A stretch of DNA of 64,000 nucleotides from an uncultured Thermoanaerobaculum sp. GTDB taxonomy: Bacteria > Acidobacteriota > Thermoanaerobaculia > Thermoanaerobaculales > Thermoanaerobaculaceae. A program made the position numbers and the translations under genes. The notes under the pieces are model-generated. The model was not told where the DNA came from. It did no database searches and worked only from the letters and a program-made list of their open reading frames with translations. Every line of letters begins with the position of its first letter. Position 1 is the first letter of the stretch. This document shows positions 26,184-34,626 of this stretch, piece after piece. Where the stretch lies: positions 39,056 through 103,055 of the forward strand of contig CALHAH010000035.1 in the NCBI GenBank assembly GCA_937934115.1, written 5' to 3'.

Positions 26184-27098
26184 ATGCGCAAAGTCTTTCT
26201 CTTAGGCGTTTTCTTTGTGCTTTTTGGGGCTTTGGCCCAAGCCCAAGACCCTGGCTCGGCCATTGCCGCTGCCGAAGCCGCCAAATCGCGGTTTGAATCG
26301 CTTTTGGCCGACCCGCAAATGGAACGGCTGTTTGCCGCTGCCCCATTCCTGCGCAAAAGTCGCCAGCACGCTGATGCCAAGCTCGCCCTCGCTCACGATA
26401 CCCTATCTTTGGCCCGCACCCCTTGGGACCGGGCGGCGGCTCGGGAGCACGCCATTGCGGCTCGCATCGCCTACGAAAGGCTGGAGGCCGAGCTGCGGCA
26501 GCGCTGGGAAAAAGCGCAAGCCATCTTGGCGGAACCAGACCAAACCCGACGCGAGGAAGCCGAAACCCGCGCCTTGCGTGCTGAAACCCGCAGCCTTGCG
26601 CAAAAGGCCAAACAGCTTCTGGCGCGGCCAGCGCCCTCAGACCCCGAGGTGCTGGAAACCCGCGGGGCCGTAGGGCGGGCGCTTAAGGCTTACGAGCAGC
26701 TCGCCGCTGATGCTTCCCCCGATGCCCTGCGTCTGGTGCGCGACATGCTCGCCCAAGCCACCCGCTCTTTGGAGCGCCTGCTCTCCGCACCGCCAGCACC
26801 CGAAAGCCACCCGGCACCGGAAAAACTGCACCGCGCCGTAGCGGCGTTTTTAGCCGGGGATTACCAGCGCACCGTGGACCTTCTGGCCGTTCCCGAGCTT
26901 GGCAGCCCCGAGGCTACCCGCATTGCGTACCTGCTGCGCGGGGCTGCCCGTTTTTCCCTGTGGGTGGAAAGTGGGGAAAAGGACCAGACCCTTTACCAGC
27001 AAGCCCTAGCTGACGTGCGCCAGTGCCAAAAACTTGGCGGGTCTCCGGCTTCCGGTGCTTTTTCGCCGCGCTTTTTTGCGCTTTTTGCTCCACGCTAG
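26184..27098 (+). CDS. Exported alpha-helical protein cotranscribed with the kinase
   Basis: A 304-residue protein starting with signal peptide VFLLGVFFVLFGALAQAQ. The rest is almost all helix, rich in Ala, Glu and Arg. Paired-helix segments (LAGDYQRTVDLL, then IAYLLRGAARFSLW) in the last 100 residues look like one or two TPR-type units. No catalytic motif was found and I do not recognise a family. It starts 3 bp after the kinase gene, so the two are one operon, and it may be recognised by the kinase's extracytoplasmic domain. The reading frame is intact to its TAG stop at 27098. Confidence 0.7.
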   Translation: MRKVFLLGVFFVLFGALAQAQDPGSAIAAAEAAKSRFESLLADPQMERLFAAAPFLRKSRQHADAKLALAHDTLSLARTPWDRAAAREHAIAARIAYERLEAELRQRWEKAQAILAEPDQTRREEAETRALRAETRSLAQKAKQLLARPAPSDPEVLETRGAVGRALKAYEQLAADASPDALRLVRDMLAQATRSLERLLSAPPAPESHPAPEKLHRAVAAFLAGDYQRTVDLLAVPELGSPEATRIAYLLRGAARFSLWVESGEKDQTLYQQALADVRQCQKLGGSPASGAFSPRFFALFAPR

Positions 27099-27111
27099 GG
27101 GACCCGTGCCC

Positions 27112-29138
27112 TTACACGTGCGGCCTTTCCCCCGCATCCCGTTGGGAAGCGGAGCGTCGAACGAGCCCAAAAACCCAAAGCCCTAACCCCAGCGCCAGAC
27201 CTACCCGCCAGAGCTTCCCCAAGGTAAGGCTTTCCACCCCTTGGTTGGAAGGCGGTCCCGCAGCCACCACGACGGGGATGGTGGTGGGGTCATTGCTGTT
27301 GTTGTCCACCACCGAACCGTACGCCCAGAAACTGCAGGGCGCCGTTTGTGGTGTGAGCATGGCATAGGCGATCTCGCTGCTCCCCGCTCCCACCCAAGCA
27401 AAAACGTCGTCCACTTGTAGCCACAAACCGGCAAGAACAGTGACTGCCTTGTTTTCTGTAGCCAAAGTCTGACCGTTGGCATCGAAAAGCCGCACCGCCA
27501 GTGTGCAACTGGTGTTGCCCAGATTTACAAAGCCAAGGTTGGAGCGAAAGCCTGAGTTTTTCTTCAAGTGAGGCACAAGCAAGGAGGCACTCCAGGCGCA
27601 TGAATCACCGCCGGGACCACATAACGGTAAAGCGCTGGAGGCGTGGGGGAAGGCGTAGGCCCATGGGTGGGAGTGGGCGTTGGTGAAGGGGAGGGGGTGG
27701 CGGTTGGTGTGGGTGTGGGCGCCCCGGCGAACTCGTAGGCCCCTAAATCCGGTTGGTTATCGCGGGCACGGTGCTCGAGATCGTGGTTCGGGGCGCCGTT
27801 GGTGGTTCCGGCGTCAATGGCGGGACTTACGGCCTGGAGATGGTAGTCTCCTGGGGCTCCCCACGCTGGACGCACAAAGCTTGGGTCACCACAGGCATTG
27901 CCCACGCCGAGGGAAGCAATAGTAGTGCAGGTATAGCTGCTATGGCCATACTCCAGAACCACCTCGTTTTGCGGCAAGTAAAAGAGGTTATGGTCCGCCA
28001 CGAGGGTACTCGCCCCGTTTACGGAAATGGGACAGTTTGGTCCGCGGCCGCTAAAAATTGAGTTACGTATCGTTACATGCACCGGTACCGGATTGCCGTA
28101 CTGCACGTACATCAGGTAATTCCGGCCCACGTCATCATCCACCGTCACGTGCACGTCTTCAAAATGAGCGTTGGGCTGTTCCCGGTGGTTAATCACCAAG
28201 GGGGCCCAGGGAGTCGGCTGCGCGTCACCATCCCCCCGCCCGTAAATGAGCGCGTTTTCCACGCGGCTACCGTCAGCCCAAAGCTTTACCCCGTCACAGG
28301 AGTTGTTGGCCACAATAACGCGGCGGATGGTGGTGTTGGCAGCCTTGGAATCCAGCCCGTCCCCAAAGTTATGCTCGGCAACGGTGTCCTCAATAAGAAT
28401 GGGCCCTTGCGAAGGTTCTATGCCAAACCCATCCGGACGGTCGTAGGGCCGGTTGGACCCGTCCCCCCCTTGGTAGTAGTGGCCGCTCCAAGAAAGGGAG
28501 CAGCCCCTAATGGTAACGTTGCGTAAGCCACCTTGCTGCCCGGCCGGCCCTCCCAAGGCACCAAAACCGCAGTATTCCACCCGACAGTTGACAATTTGCA
28601 GGTCGTCCACATCCTGAATGTTTATGCCAAACTCGTCCAGGTGATGGATGTAAAGGTCCTTCAGGACGATATGAGCCGATGGTGCATCGAGGATTTCCAG
28701 CCCATCGCGAAAATAAACTGCATCACCGGAAGCTTGATCATCGTGGGTAATTTCTAGGTTTTCCAGTCGGACGTACTGCACGCCGTTGAGGATGATTGCC
28801 GAAAGCAAATTGTTGCGCCCAGCAAGAACGGGGCGCTGCCGCTTTTTGCCCCTGATGGTGATCCACGCGGAAGGGGTGCCCGAGGGAGGTCTCATCACGT
28901 CATCGTCAAATTGACTGAGCACGTAGCGTCCATTCAAGATTTCCAGCGTATCTCCAGGGGCCAGCTGTGGGGACCCGTACCCCGGACTTGCCCACGGCAG
29001 CGCATCGGTGCCTGGGTTGGAGTTACTGCCATTGGGCGAGACATAGTAGGTTGTCGCCAAGCCCTGGGGAGCCACCCAGAAAAAAAAGATGCCCGTAACT
29101 GTCGGTATGAGTTTGCTTGCAAAGCGCCTCATCCCCAT
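27112..29138 (-). pseudogene. Parallel beta-helix surface protein, frameshifted
   Basis: The first 520 codons encode an exported right-handed beta-helix protein with a signal peptide (IPTVTGIFFFWVAPQGLA) and the start YYVSPNGSNSNPGT typical of such proteins. A run of pectate-lyase-like coils follows, then a Thr-Pro-rich linker and the beginning of a surface domain (VVPAVIHAPG). There the frame breaks. Restoring one base near 27589-27593 (GGAGT to GGAAGT) continues it as SASLLVPHLKKNSG and a complete about 150-residue Ig-like C-domain with a terminal hydrophobic, basic-ended anchor. ATG 29138 has AGGAGGTGA. The product is either truncated before its anchor or needs -1 frameshifting. Confidence 0.75.
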
Positions 29139-29608
29139 AGGTCACCTCCTGCAACAAAAGCCAAGACCTGCGCCATTACGATAGAGTTAGGCATTTCCCG
29201 GTGCGTATCCCGGGACTTCTTGCCATCGTGCTAAAGACCTCCTCCACAAAGGAAGCTGCCCGTGCCATGAGGCTCACCTTCCCCCTGATGGTCCCTCATC
29301 GTGTCTTCGTTCCTGCCCTGCTTGCCGCATAGGCTTTCCTCGCCCATCTTCCTATCCCTTGATGCTGCGAGCTCAGCTCGCAGAGGTATATTTGAGTTTT
29401 TTGCCTTTCTGGCGCTTGAAAAGTTGTGAAACGTTGTGACGAGCGGTGATGGCACGTGCGGCCCCTCTGGGCGCACCACCCACGAACGCTGCGTTGCCCC
29501 CCTTTGCAAAGCGCAAAAAAGGCATGCACGAACGCGAACATGCACGCCGCGCCAGCGCCCCACAGAAAAAATCGTGTCTCTGCCCTCGGTGGGTGTTCTG
29601 CGTCCTTC
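29139..29608. other. Intergenic region with no recognisable gene
   Basis: About 470 bp upstream of the beta-helix gene. Both strands have open frames but none shows protein-like composition or a ribosome-binding site. A perfect 8-bp hairpin CTGCGAGC, loop TCA, GCTCGCAG occupies 29365-29383. The promoter of the beta-helix gene should lie in 29150-29240 but no clear boxes were found. Confidence 0.45.
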
Positions 29609-29633
29609 AAAAAAACCCGCCCCCACGGGGCGG
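29609..29633 (-). terminator. Terminator downstream of the minus-strand remnant
   Basis: On the minus strand CCGCCCC, loop GTG, GGGGCGG is followed by G and seven T residues. It sits just past the end of the truncated gene at 29660 and is probably that gene's original terminator. Confidence 0.8.
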
Positions 29634-29659
29634 TTGTGTATCCCTCACGTGGGCACGTC

Positions 29660-30155
29660 CTACGGTTGGGGCGGTGCCTTGTCGCTTGTCATGGTGGGCT
29701 TTGCCCACGTTGGCGAATCGCCTTGCATCCTCTTGTCTTCTTTGTAACTTAGCCCCTGCTCCTGGGGCTGTCCCCACTCCCTTGCATGCAAAGGTGCCTT
29801 GCTCTTCGGCGGGCTTTTCTTCTTCCACCGGAATTCTGTGAGCCTCAGCAAAGGGGTCTTTGCGAATGCCAGAAACTTGCCAAAAAACCTTGACATTCGC
29901 CATGTTGGTGCAAATCACAAAGCGATTATTGTGAATTTCCTCCTCCACCATGGCTTGGGCAAAACGACCAATGACCGTGAGCTGGCAACGAAAATCCTTG
30001 TTGAGAGCCTCAAACCATTCGCGAAGCTCCACCGCGACTCGGCCTTCTTCATCGGTCATAACCACCCCGTGGTAGACGTTTTTCATACCCGGCGACTCTA
30101 CCAGCGAGTGGTACAGGTACTTGTGCTCGGGATCAAGAGGGTGGTCAATCTTGCC
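29660..30155 (-). pseudogene. 5'-truncated remnant of a large surface-type protein gene
   Basis: Only the C-terminal domain remains. It begins with GKIDHPLDPEHKYLYHS and runs through YQLTVIG-like and RFVICTNMANVKVFWQVSGI blocks to HRIPVEEEKP. I recognise this as a conserved C-terminal domain of long bacterial proteins of unknown role. A further frameshift near 29805 moves the end (LHAREWGQPQEQGLSY) into another frame, closing at 29660. There is no start codon or upstream coding part, because at about 30155 the sequence switches abruptly to the opposite-strand remnant. Confidence 0.65.
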
Positions 30156-30156
30156 G

Positions 30157-31939
30157 GTGCACCACCTTCGCGAAGCGCTGGGCGACGACCCCCACTCGCC
30201 CAACTACGTGCAAACCGTGCCCAGGGTTGGTTACCGCTTTTCTGGCAGCCTGCGGCTGCTCGCGGAGAGTCCGCAGCGGCGATATCCGTTCCTGGTCCCG
30301 TCTCTTATCCTGCTGGGGGAAGCTGCTGTCGTGGTAGGGCTTGTGCCTTTTTTGGGGCGCCGAGAAAGCACCACCGCCGGCACGGGCGTGCGGTTTACCG
30401 CCTTCAGGAAAGCCTCATGAAACCCGCAGTTAGTGCAGATGGCACGTTTCTGGCAGCTGTGGGTAGCGCCCCTTCGTCTTTTCAGCATTCGCTTTACGTG
30501 TATGCCGGCACGCAAAGGGTCTTGCTATCCCAAGAGTTGGACGTGCGGGGTCCATCACCGGTGTTTGCCCCCGACGGGCGCCGGCTTCTTTTTTCCGCCC
30601 GCAGGCAAGGGGAGACGGGGGCTGGTTTTCCAGACCTATGGGAAGTTTCGGTATTAGGCGGAGCACCGCGCTTGGTGGCAACATTTGCCTGGGCTGGTGA
30701 TTATCATCCCCGCGGTGAAGGGTACGTGCTTTCGGTGATTCGTGGTAACACCCCATCCTCGGTCTTACGCGATGGTCAAGGACGTGAAGACCTTCTGGTA
30801 GAAAGAGGCTTTTGGCCCCGTTGGTCTCCCGATGGAACATGGATTGCGTACACAACTTCCAACCCAGAAGGCGGACCCAGTGCCATTTGGGTTATAAGTC
30901 CCGACGGTCAGCACCACCGCCAGCTCAGCCGCGAGTTTTCTCAAGTTTATGGCCTAGCCTGGACCTACCGTCCGCAGGGGGTCGTATGCGGGGCTTCTAG
31001 CGGCGACGGCCTGCCTTTTCAGCTCTACTGGCTCTCGGTACATGGAAAAACAGTGAGACCACTGACCCTTGGCACTGGGGATTACGTCGCTCCTACTGTT
31101 TTTAAAGAGGATACGATTTTCTTTTCCGCCGGAAGAGAAAAAGCGGCTTTTTTTGTTGCCGATTGGGAAAACCGCCACTTTGTGGGCGACGTTTTCACGG
31201 CTAGGCTTTTCGACGCCTGTTTTGTGCAAGGTACCGCCCGCACCGTTTGGCTGCAAAGACAAAACGCCATACCAAAGCTTTGTTTCAAGCTGCAAGCGCT
31301 GAAGCGCCCACGTGCCAGGCCCTTCCGGGTGCACTTCGCCTCCTCACAGCGGGGGAAGCCGGTGCCCTGGTGGCCCGTAAAAACGGAGGGCAGGTGTGGT
31401 TGGAACCAGTGGACCTAGCTTCCGGCAACACAGAAAGGCTTAGGGAAATCCCGTCGTCCGCTTTGGCTGTGGCTGCGGCCCCCGCTACCCGTTGGCTGGC
31501 CTGGATTCGCCTGAGCTCCACCGGGGAAGAGGTCACTTTTCTGGTGCTAGGCCCCTTGTTTGGGGAGCAGAGGGTGCTGAAAGCCTCAGGGCGTCACTGG
31601 ATGGCAGGTGGGTAGCCTGGGCCGCCCGAGCACGACCGGAAGGCAGGGAAACCAGTGGTGTGTGGGTGGTACAAACCACCGGCGATTTGCCGCGGCGCGT
31701 GGCAAAAGAGGGTTTTTCCCCGGTTTGGGCAGGGGGACGCTATCTTTTTCTTACAAGTGGACCGAGTTCTCAGAATGTGGGAAGCCGATGTTGCGACCGG
31801 CACCCTGCGCCTTGTGCGCATTGGGGAGCTCCCCCATTTCCCAGGACGTCTCGTGGTGGGTGGACGCACCGGTCCTTTTGGCCTGCTCGTTGTCACCAAC
31901 TTTCCTTCTATTTACACCCTTGATGATTGGAAAAGCTGA
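30157..31939 (+). pseudogene. Remnant of a winged-helix/transmembrane/beta-propeller regulator
   Basis: The sequence opens in mid-domain with HHLREALGDDPHSPNY, then VQTVPRVGYRF, the end of an OmpR/CadC-type winged helix whose first half is missing. One membrane helix follows (LVPSLILLGEAAVVVGLVPF), then a TolB/WD40-like propeller (SVSADGT-type and WPRWSPDGTWIAY repeats). Four frameshifts are needed to read it: near 30405, 31280, 31585 and 31750. The C-terminal end (FGLLVVTNFPSIYTLDDW) is still recognisable. Intact homologues are CadC-like membrane regulators common in Acidobacteriota. It cannot make a full protein. Confidence 0.75.
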
Positions 31940-32063
31940 GGGGAAACGCAAGGGGGCTTTGGGAGGTACCCCAGGGACGTAAGGAAAGACCCAGGAAGGC
32001 ATGAGTCCATTGGCATTGGGAAACGAATCACATCATGCTAGGTTTGCGCGGGGGAGGTGGCCC

Positions 32064-33028
32064 ATGGGTTTTGCCCAGCTGTTGCGGACTAAGCCGCTAG
32101 CCGAGCTACGAGCGACGGGCAGTGAAGAAGGTACGTCATTACGACGGGCTTTAGGCCCTTGGGATTTGGTGGCCATAGGTATTGGGTGCATCATCGGTGT
32201 GGGCATTTTCGTTTTGCCTGGGGTAGAAGCCGCCACCCACGCCGGGCCGGGAATCATCCTCTCCTTTGCCATTGCCGCGGCAGCATGCGCCTGTGCCGCT
32301 GTGAGCTATGCCGAGCTGGCAGCCATGATCCCCGTGGCAGGAAGTGCGTACACCTACGGCTACGCCACCCTTGGTGAGCTCCCCAAAAAGACATGCCCAT
32401 TGGCATTCTTGCGTCTTTAGGGGTTGCCACCATCCTGTACATGGCGGTGGCCGCCATCATGACGGGAGCGGTTCCCTACCACCAACTGAACGTGGCCGAT
32501 CCCGTGGCGTTGGTCCTCAACCGCTTGGGGATGCCTTGGGCTTCGGCGCTGGTGTCGGTGGGGGCTCTGGCGGGCATTACCTCAGTGCTCTTGGTCTTGC
32601 TTTTGGGGCAACCCCGCATTCTCTTCGCCATGTCCCGCGACGGTTTGTTGCCTCAAGCTTTTTCTCAGGTACACCCGCGTTATCAAACGCCCCATGTCAC
32701 CACCCTTTTAACCGGCGTCATCGTCGCCACCGCCTCCGCCCTCACCCCCATGGGCGTGGTGGCCGAGCTTTGCTCCATAGGTACGCTGTTTGCTTTTGCC
32801 ATAGTATCCGGCGGCGTGTTGGTTTTGCGCTTTTCCCAGCCAGAGCTCCCCCGCCCCTTTCGCGTCCCGCTTTTCCCAGTTACTCCGGCGCTGGGTGTCC
32901 TCCGCTGCCTTTACCTCATGGCGTCGCTGCCAGGGGTGACCTGGTTTAGGTTTTTGGGATGGTTGGTGGCCGGGCTGGGTGTCTACGCGGCTTTTGGTCG
33001 CAAGCATTCCCTCCTCAACAGGCACTAA
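32064..33028 (+). pseudogene. APC-family amino acid permease with internal deletion
   Basis: The N-terminal 110 codons read as a cationic amino acid permease of the YfnA/CAT type (ALGPWDLVAIGIGCIIGVGI, then helices 2 and 3). At about 32380-32395 the sequence jumps to the late part of the same family (MPIGILASLGVATILYMAV, then QPRILFAMSRDGLLP) in a different frame. Intact members have about 460-490 residues; about 330 are present, so about 150 residues (roughly helices 4-8) are missing. GGGAGG precedes ATG 32064. The deletion is too large to be a base-call error. Confidence 0.85.
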
Positions 33029-33056
33029 CGCTTCCCCTAGGTCGAAAGCCTTCGAC

Positions 33057-33119
33057 TACAATCAAGGTATGTCTGGAAGCGCAAGCTGGCCGCGGGGCAC
33101 TTGCGGGCAAAAAGCATGA
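33057..33119 (+). other. -10 element and 16-codon leader ORF before the receiver-kinase gene
   Basis: TACAAT (33057-33062) ends 6 nt before an ATG at 33069 that opens a 16-residue frame (MSGSASWPRGTCGQKA). Its TGA overlaps the receiver-kinase ATG at 33116 as ATGA. The main gene has no good Shine-Dalgarno site, so translation of a leaderless leader could feed ribosomes into it. This is inferred from spacing only. Confidence 0.4.
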
Positions 33120-34498
33120 GCAGGGTGCTTTTGGTGGACGACGACCCCGAGCTTTTGGCTTCCCTGCAAGATCTGCTGCAAAGCGCAGGGTTTGAGGTTA
33201 TCGCTACTACCAATGGCCAAGACGCCTTGCGCTTTGTGGAGGAACTCCCGCCAGATGCTGCGGTTTTGGATGTGGTGATGCCGGGTTCTTCCGGCTTTGA
33301 CCTTCTCCGCCAGCTGCGTGCCCTCCCCCAGACCGCCCACATACCAATCCTTTTCGTGTCTGGGCTTGCCTCGAGCAAGGACCGCATCCGCGGGCTTGCC
33401 GCTGGTGCTGACGACTACCTGGTGAAACCCTTTGAACCCGAGGAGCTGGTGCTGCGCCTTGCCAAGCTTTTGGCGCGCTACGAGGCAGAAAAACGTGCGG
33501 CGGGGAAACCCTATCAGCTGGAGGAAGCGCTGTCCCAGATTGAGCAAGCCCTCGCCGAAAAAAAATCGGTGCGCGGTATTCACCTGGGGCGCTACCAGCT
33601 GGACGCCGTCCTGGGAGAGGGTGGACACGGGTTGGTGTTTCGCGCTTTCGATCGCACGCTTTTACGGCCGGTGGCCATCAAGATGCTGCACGTGGCGCAA
33701 GAAGGTGAAAATCTCAGCGAGCTAAGGTCAAGTCTTTTGCGAGAAGCCGTGCTGGCCGCCAGGCTTTCCCATCCCCATATCGTGGCGGTTTACGATTTCC
33801 AAGAAACACGCCGCGCGGCGTTCATTGTCATGGAGCTGGTGGAGGGGGTGGGGCTCGATCGTTACATCTTGGCGAAAAGCACCCTTTCCCCTGAGGAAAC
33901 CATTGCCATTGGCTGTGCCGTGGCCCAAGCTTTGGCTTGTGCCCACGGCCAACGCCTCATTCACCGCGACTTGAAACCGGGGAACGTGCTCTTGGGACGC
34001 GACGGCGCCATCAAGGTTTCCGATTTTGGCATTGCGACCTTCTTGTCCACGCAAGCCAAAGGTCCAGGCGAAATCTTTGGAACACCGGGTTTCTTGGCTC
34101 CTGAGTGCGTACGCGGACAACAGTACGACGAAAAAGGAGACCTCTTTGCCCTAGGGGTTACCCTCTACCTTTGCCTCACCGGGCAACACCCGTTTTCGGT
34201 GGGCAACATCGTGAAAACGCTCGAGCGAACCCTGACCCACGAGCCCACACCCCCGCACCTTGCCAAGCCAGAGGTCCCCCTGGAGCTTTCCCAGTTGGTT
34301 ATGCGCCTTTTAGCCAAGGAACGCGCCAAGCGGCCAGCTTCTGCCGGCGAGGTAGCAAGCATCTTGGAGCGCTGGTTGCGGGAAAAAAAGCTGCGCTGGG
34401 CCCCGGACCTCGGAGCGCTGGAGCGGGCTTCCTCGCGACCCAGCGGCTTGTTCCGCTCCTCGGTCTTCCCTTGGCGAGGAAACATCGAAGGTTCCTAA
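33116..34498 (+). CDS. Response-regulator receiver fused to Ser/Thr protein kinase
   Basis: A 460-residue soluble signalling protein joining two phosphorylation systems. Residues 1-125 are a CheY-like receiver with the acidic pocket (LLVDDDPEL), phospho-acceptor Asp in AAVLDVVMPG and Lys in DDYLVKPF. A short coiled linker (about 125-155) leads to a Hanks kinase (about 160-430). That kinase has VLGEGGHGLVFRAF, Lys in VAIKMLH, HRDLKPGNVLL, DFG (VSDFGIATF) and APE-like FLAPECV, all intact. Phosphorylation of the receiver could switch the kinase. ATG 33116 is used because the TTG 15 bases earlier is weaker. No histidine kinase is adjacent. Confidence 0.93.
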   Translation: MSRVLLVDDDPELLASLQDLLQSAGFEVIATTNGQDALRFVEELPPDAAVLDVVMPGSSGFDLLRQLRALPQTAHIPILFVSGLASSKDRIRGLAAGADDYLVKPFEPEELVLRLAKLLARYEAEKRAAGKPYQLEEALSQIEQALAEKKSVRGIHLGRYQLDAVLGEGGHGLVFRAFDRTLLRPVAIKMLHVAQEGENLSELRSSLLREAVLAARLSHPHIVAVYDFQETRRAAFIVMELVEGVGLDRYILAKSTLSPEETIAIGCAVAQALACAHGQRLIHRDLKPGNVLLGRDGAIKVSDFGIATFLSTQAKGPGEIFGTPGFLAPECVRGQQYDEKGDLFALGVTLYLCLTGQHPFSVGNIVKTLERTLTHEPTPPHLAKPEVPLELSQLVMRLLAKERAKRPASAGEVASILERWLREKKLRWAPDLGALERASSRPSGLFRSSVFPWRGNIEGS

Positions 34499-34536
34499 CC
34501 CTCGTGATAGCCTTAGCTGCTGTGAAGGGTTTGTGG

Positions 34537-34626
34537 ATGACGCACCTTTTTCTCCTGGGCGTTCCCATATTTTTCTTGCTGATCAGTGGCTTTTGTTACT
34601 TCAAAGGGGGCAAGAATGGCTCCTGA
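34537..34626 (+). CDS. Possible small membrane protein overlapping the symporter gene
   Basis: A 29-codon frame whose middle is one hydrophobic helix (HLFLLGVPIFFLLISGFCYF) and whose end is basic. GAAGGG precedes ATG 34537 at suitable spacing. The stop lies 8 nt inside the symporter gene, so the two would be translationally coupled. SSS-family symporters sometimes have tiny membrane partners encoded upstream. This one is unproven and could be a chance ORF; a GTG at 34504 would make it 40 residues. Confidence 0.35.
   Translation: MTHLFLLGVPIFFLLISGFCYFKGGKNGS

Noticed and set aside
29231..29841. Overlapping ORFs on both strands in the intergenic region
   Set aside because: No ribosome-binding sites, no protein-like patterns and heavy Arg/Pro/His bias typical of shadows.
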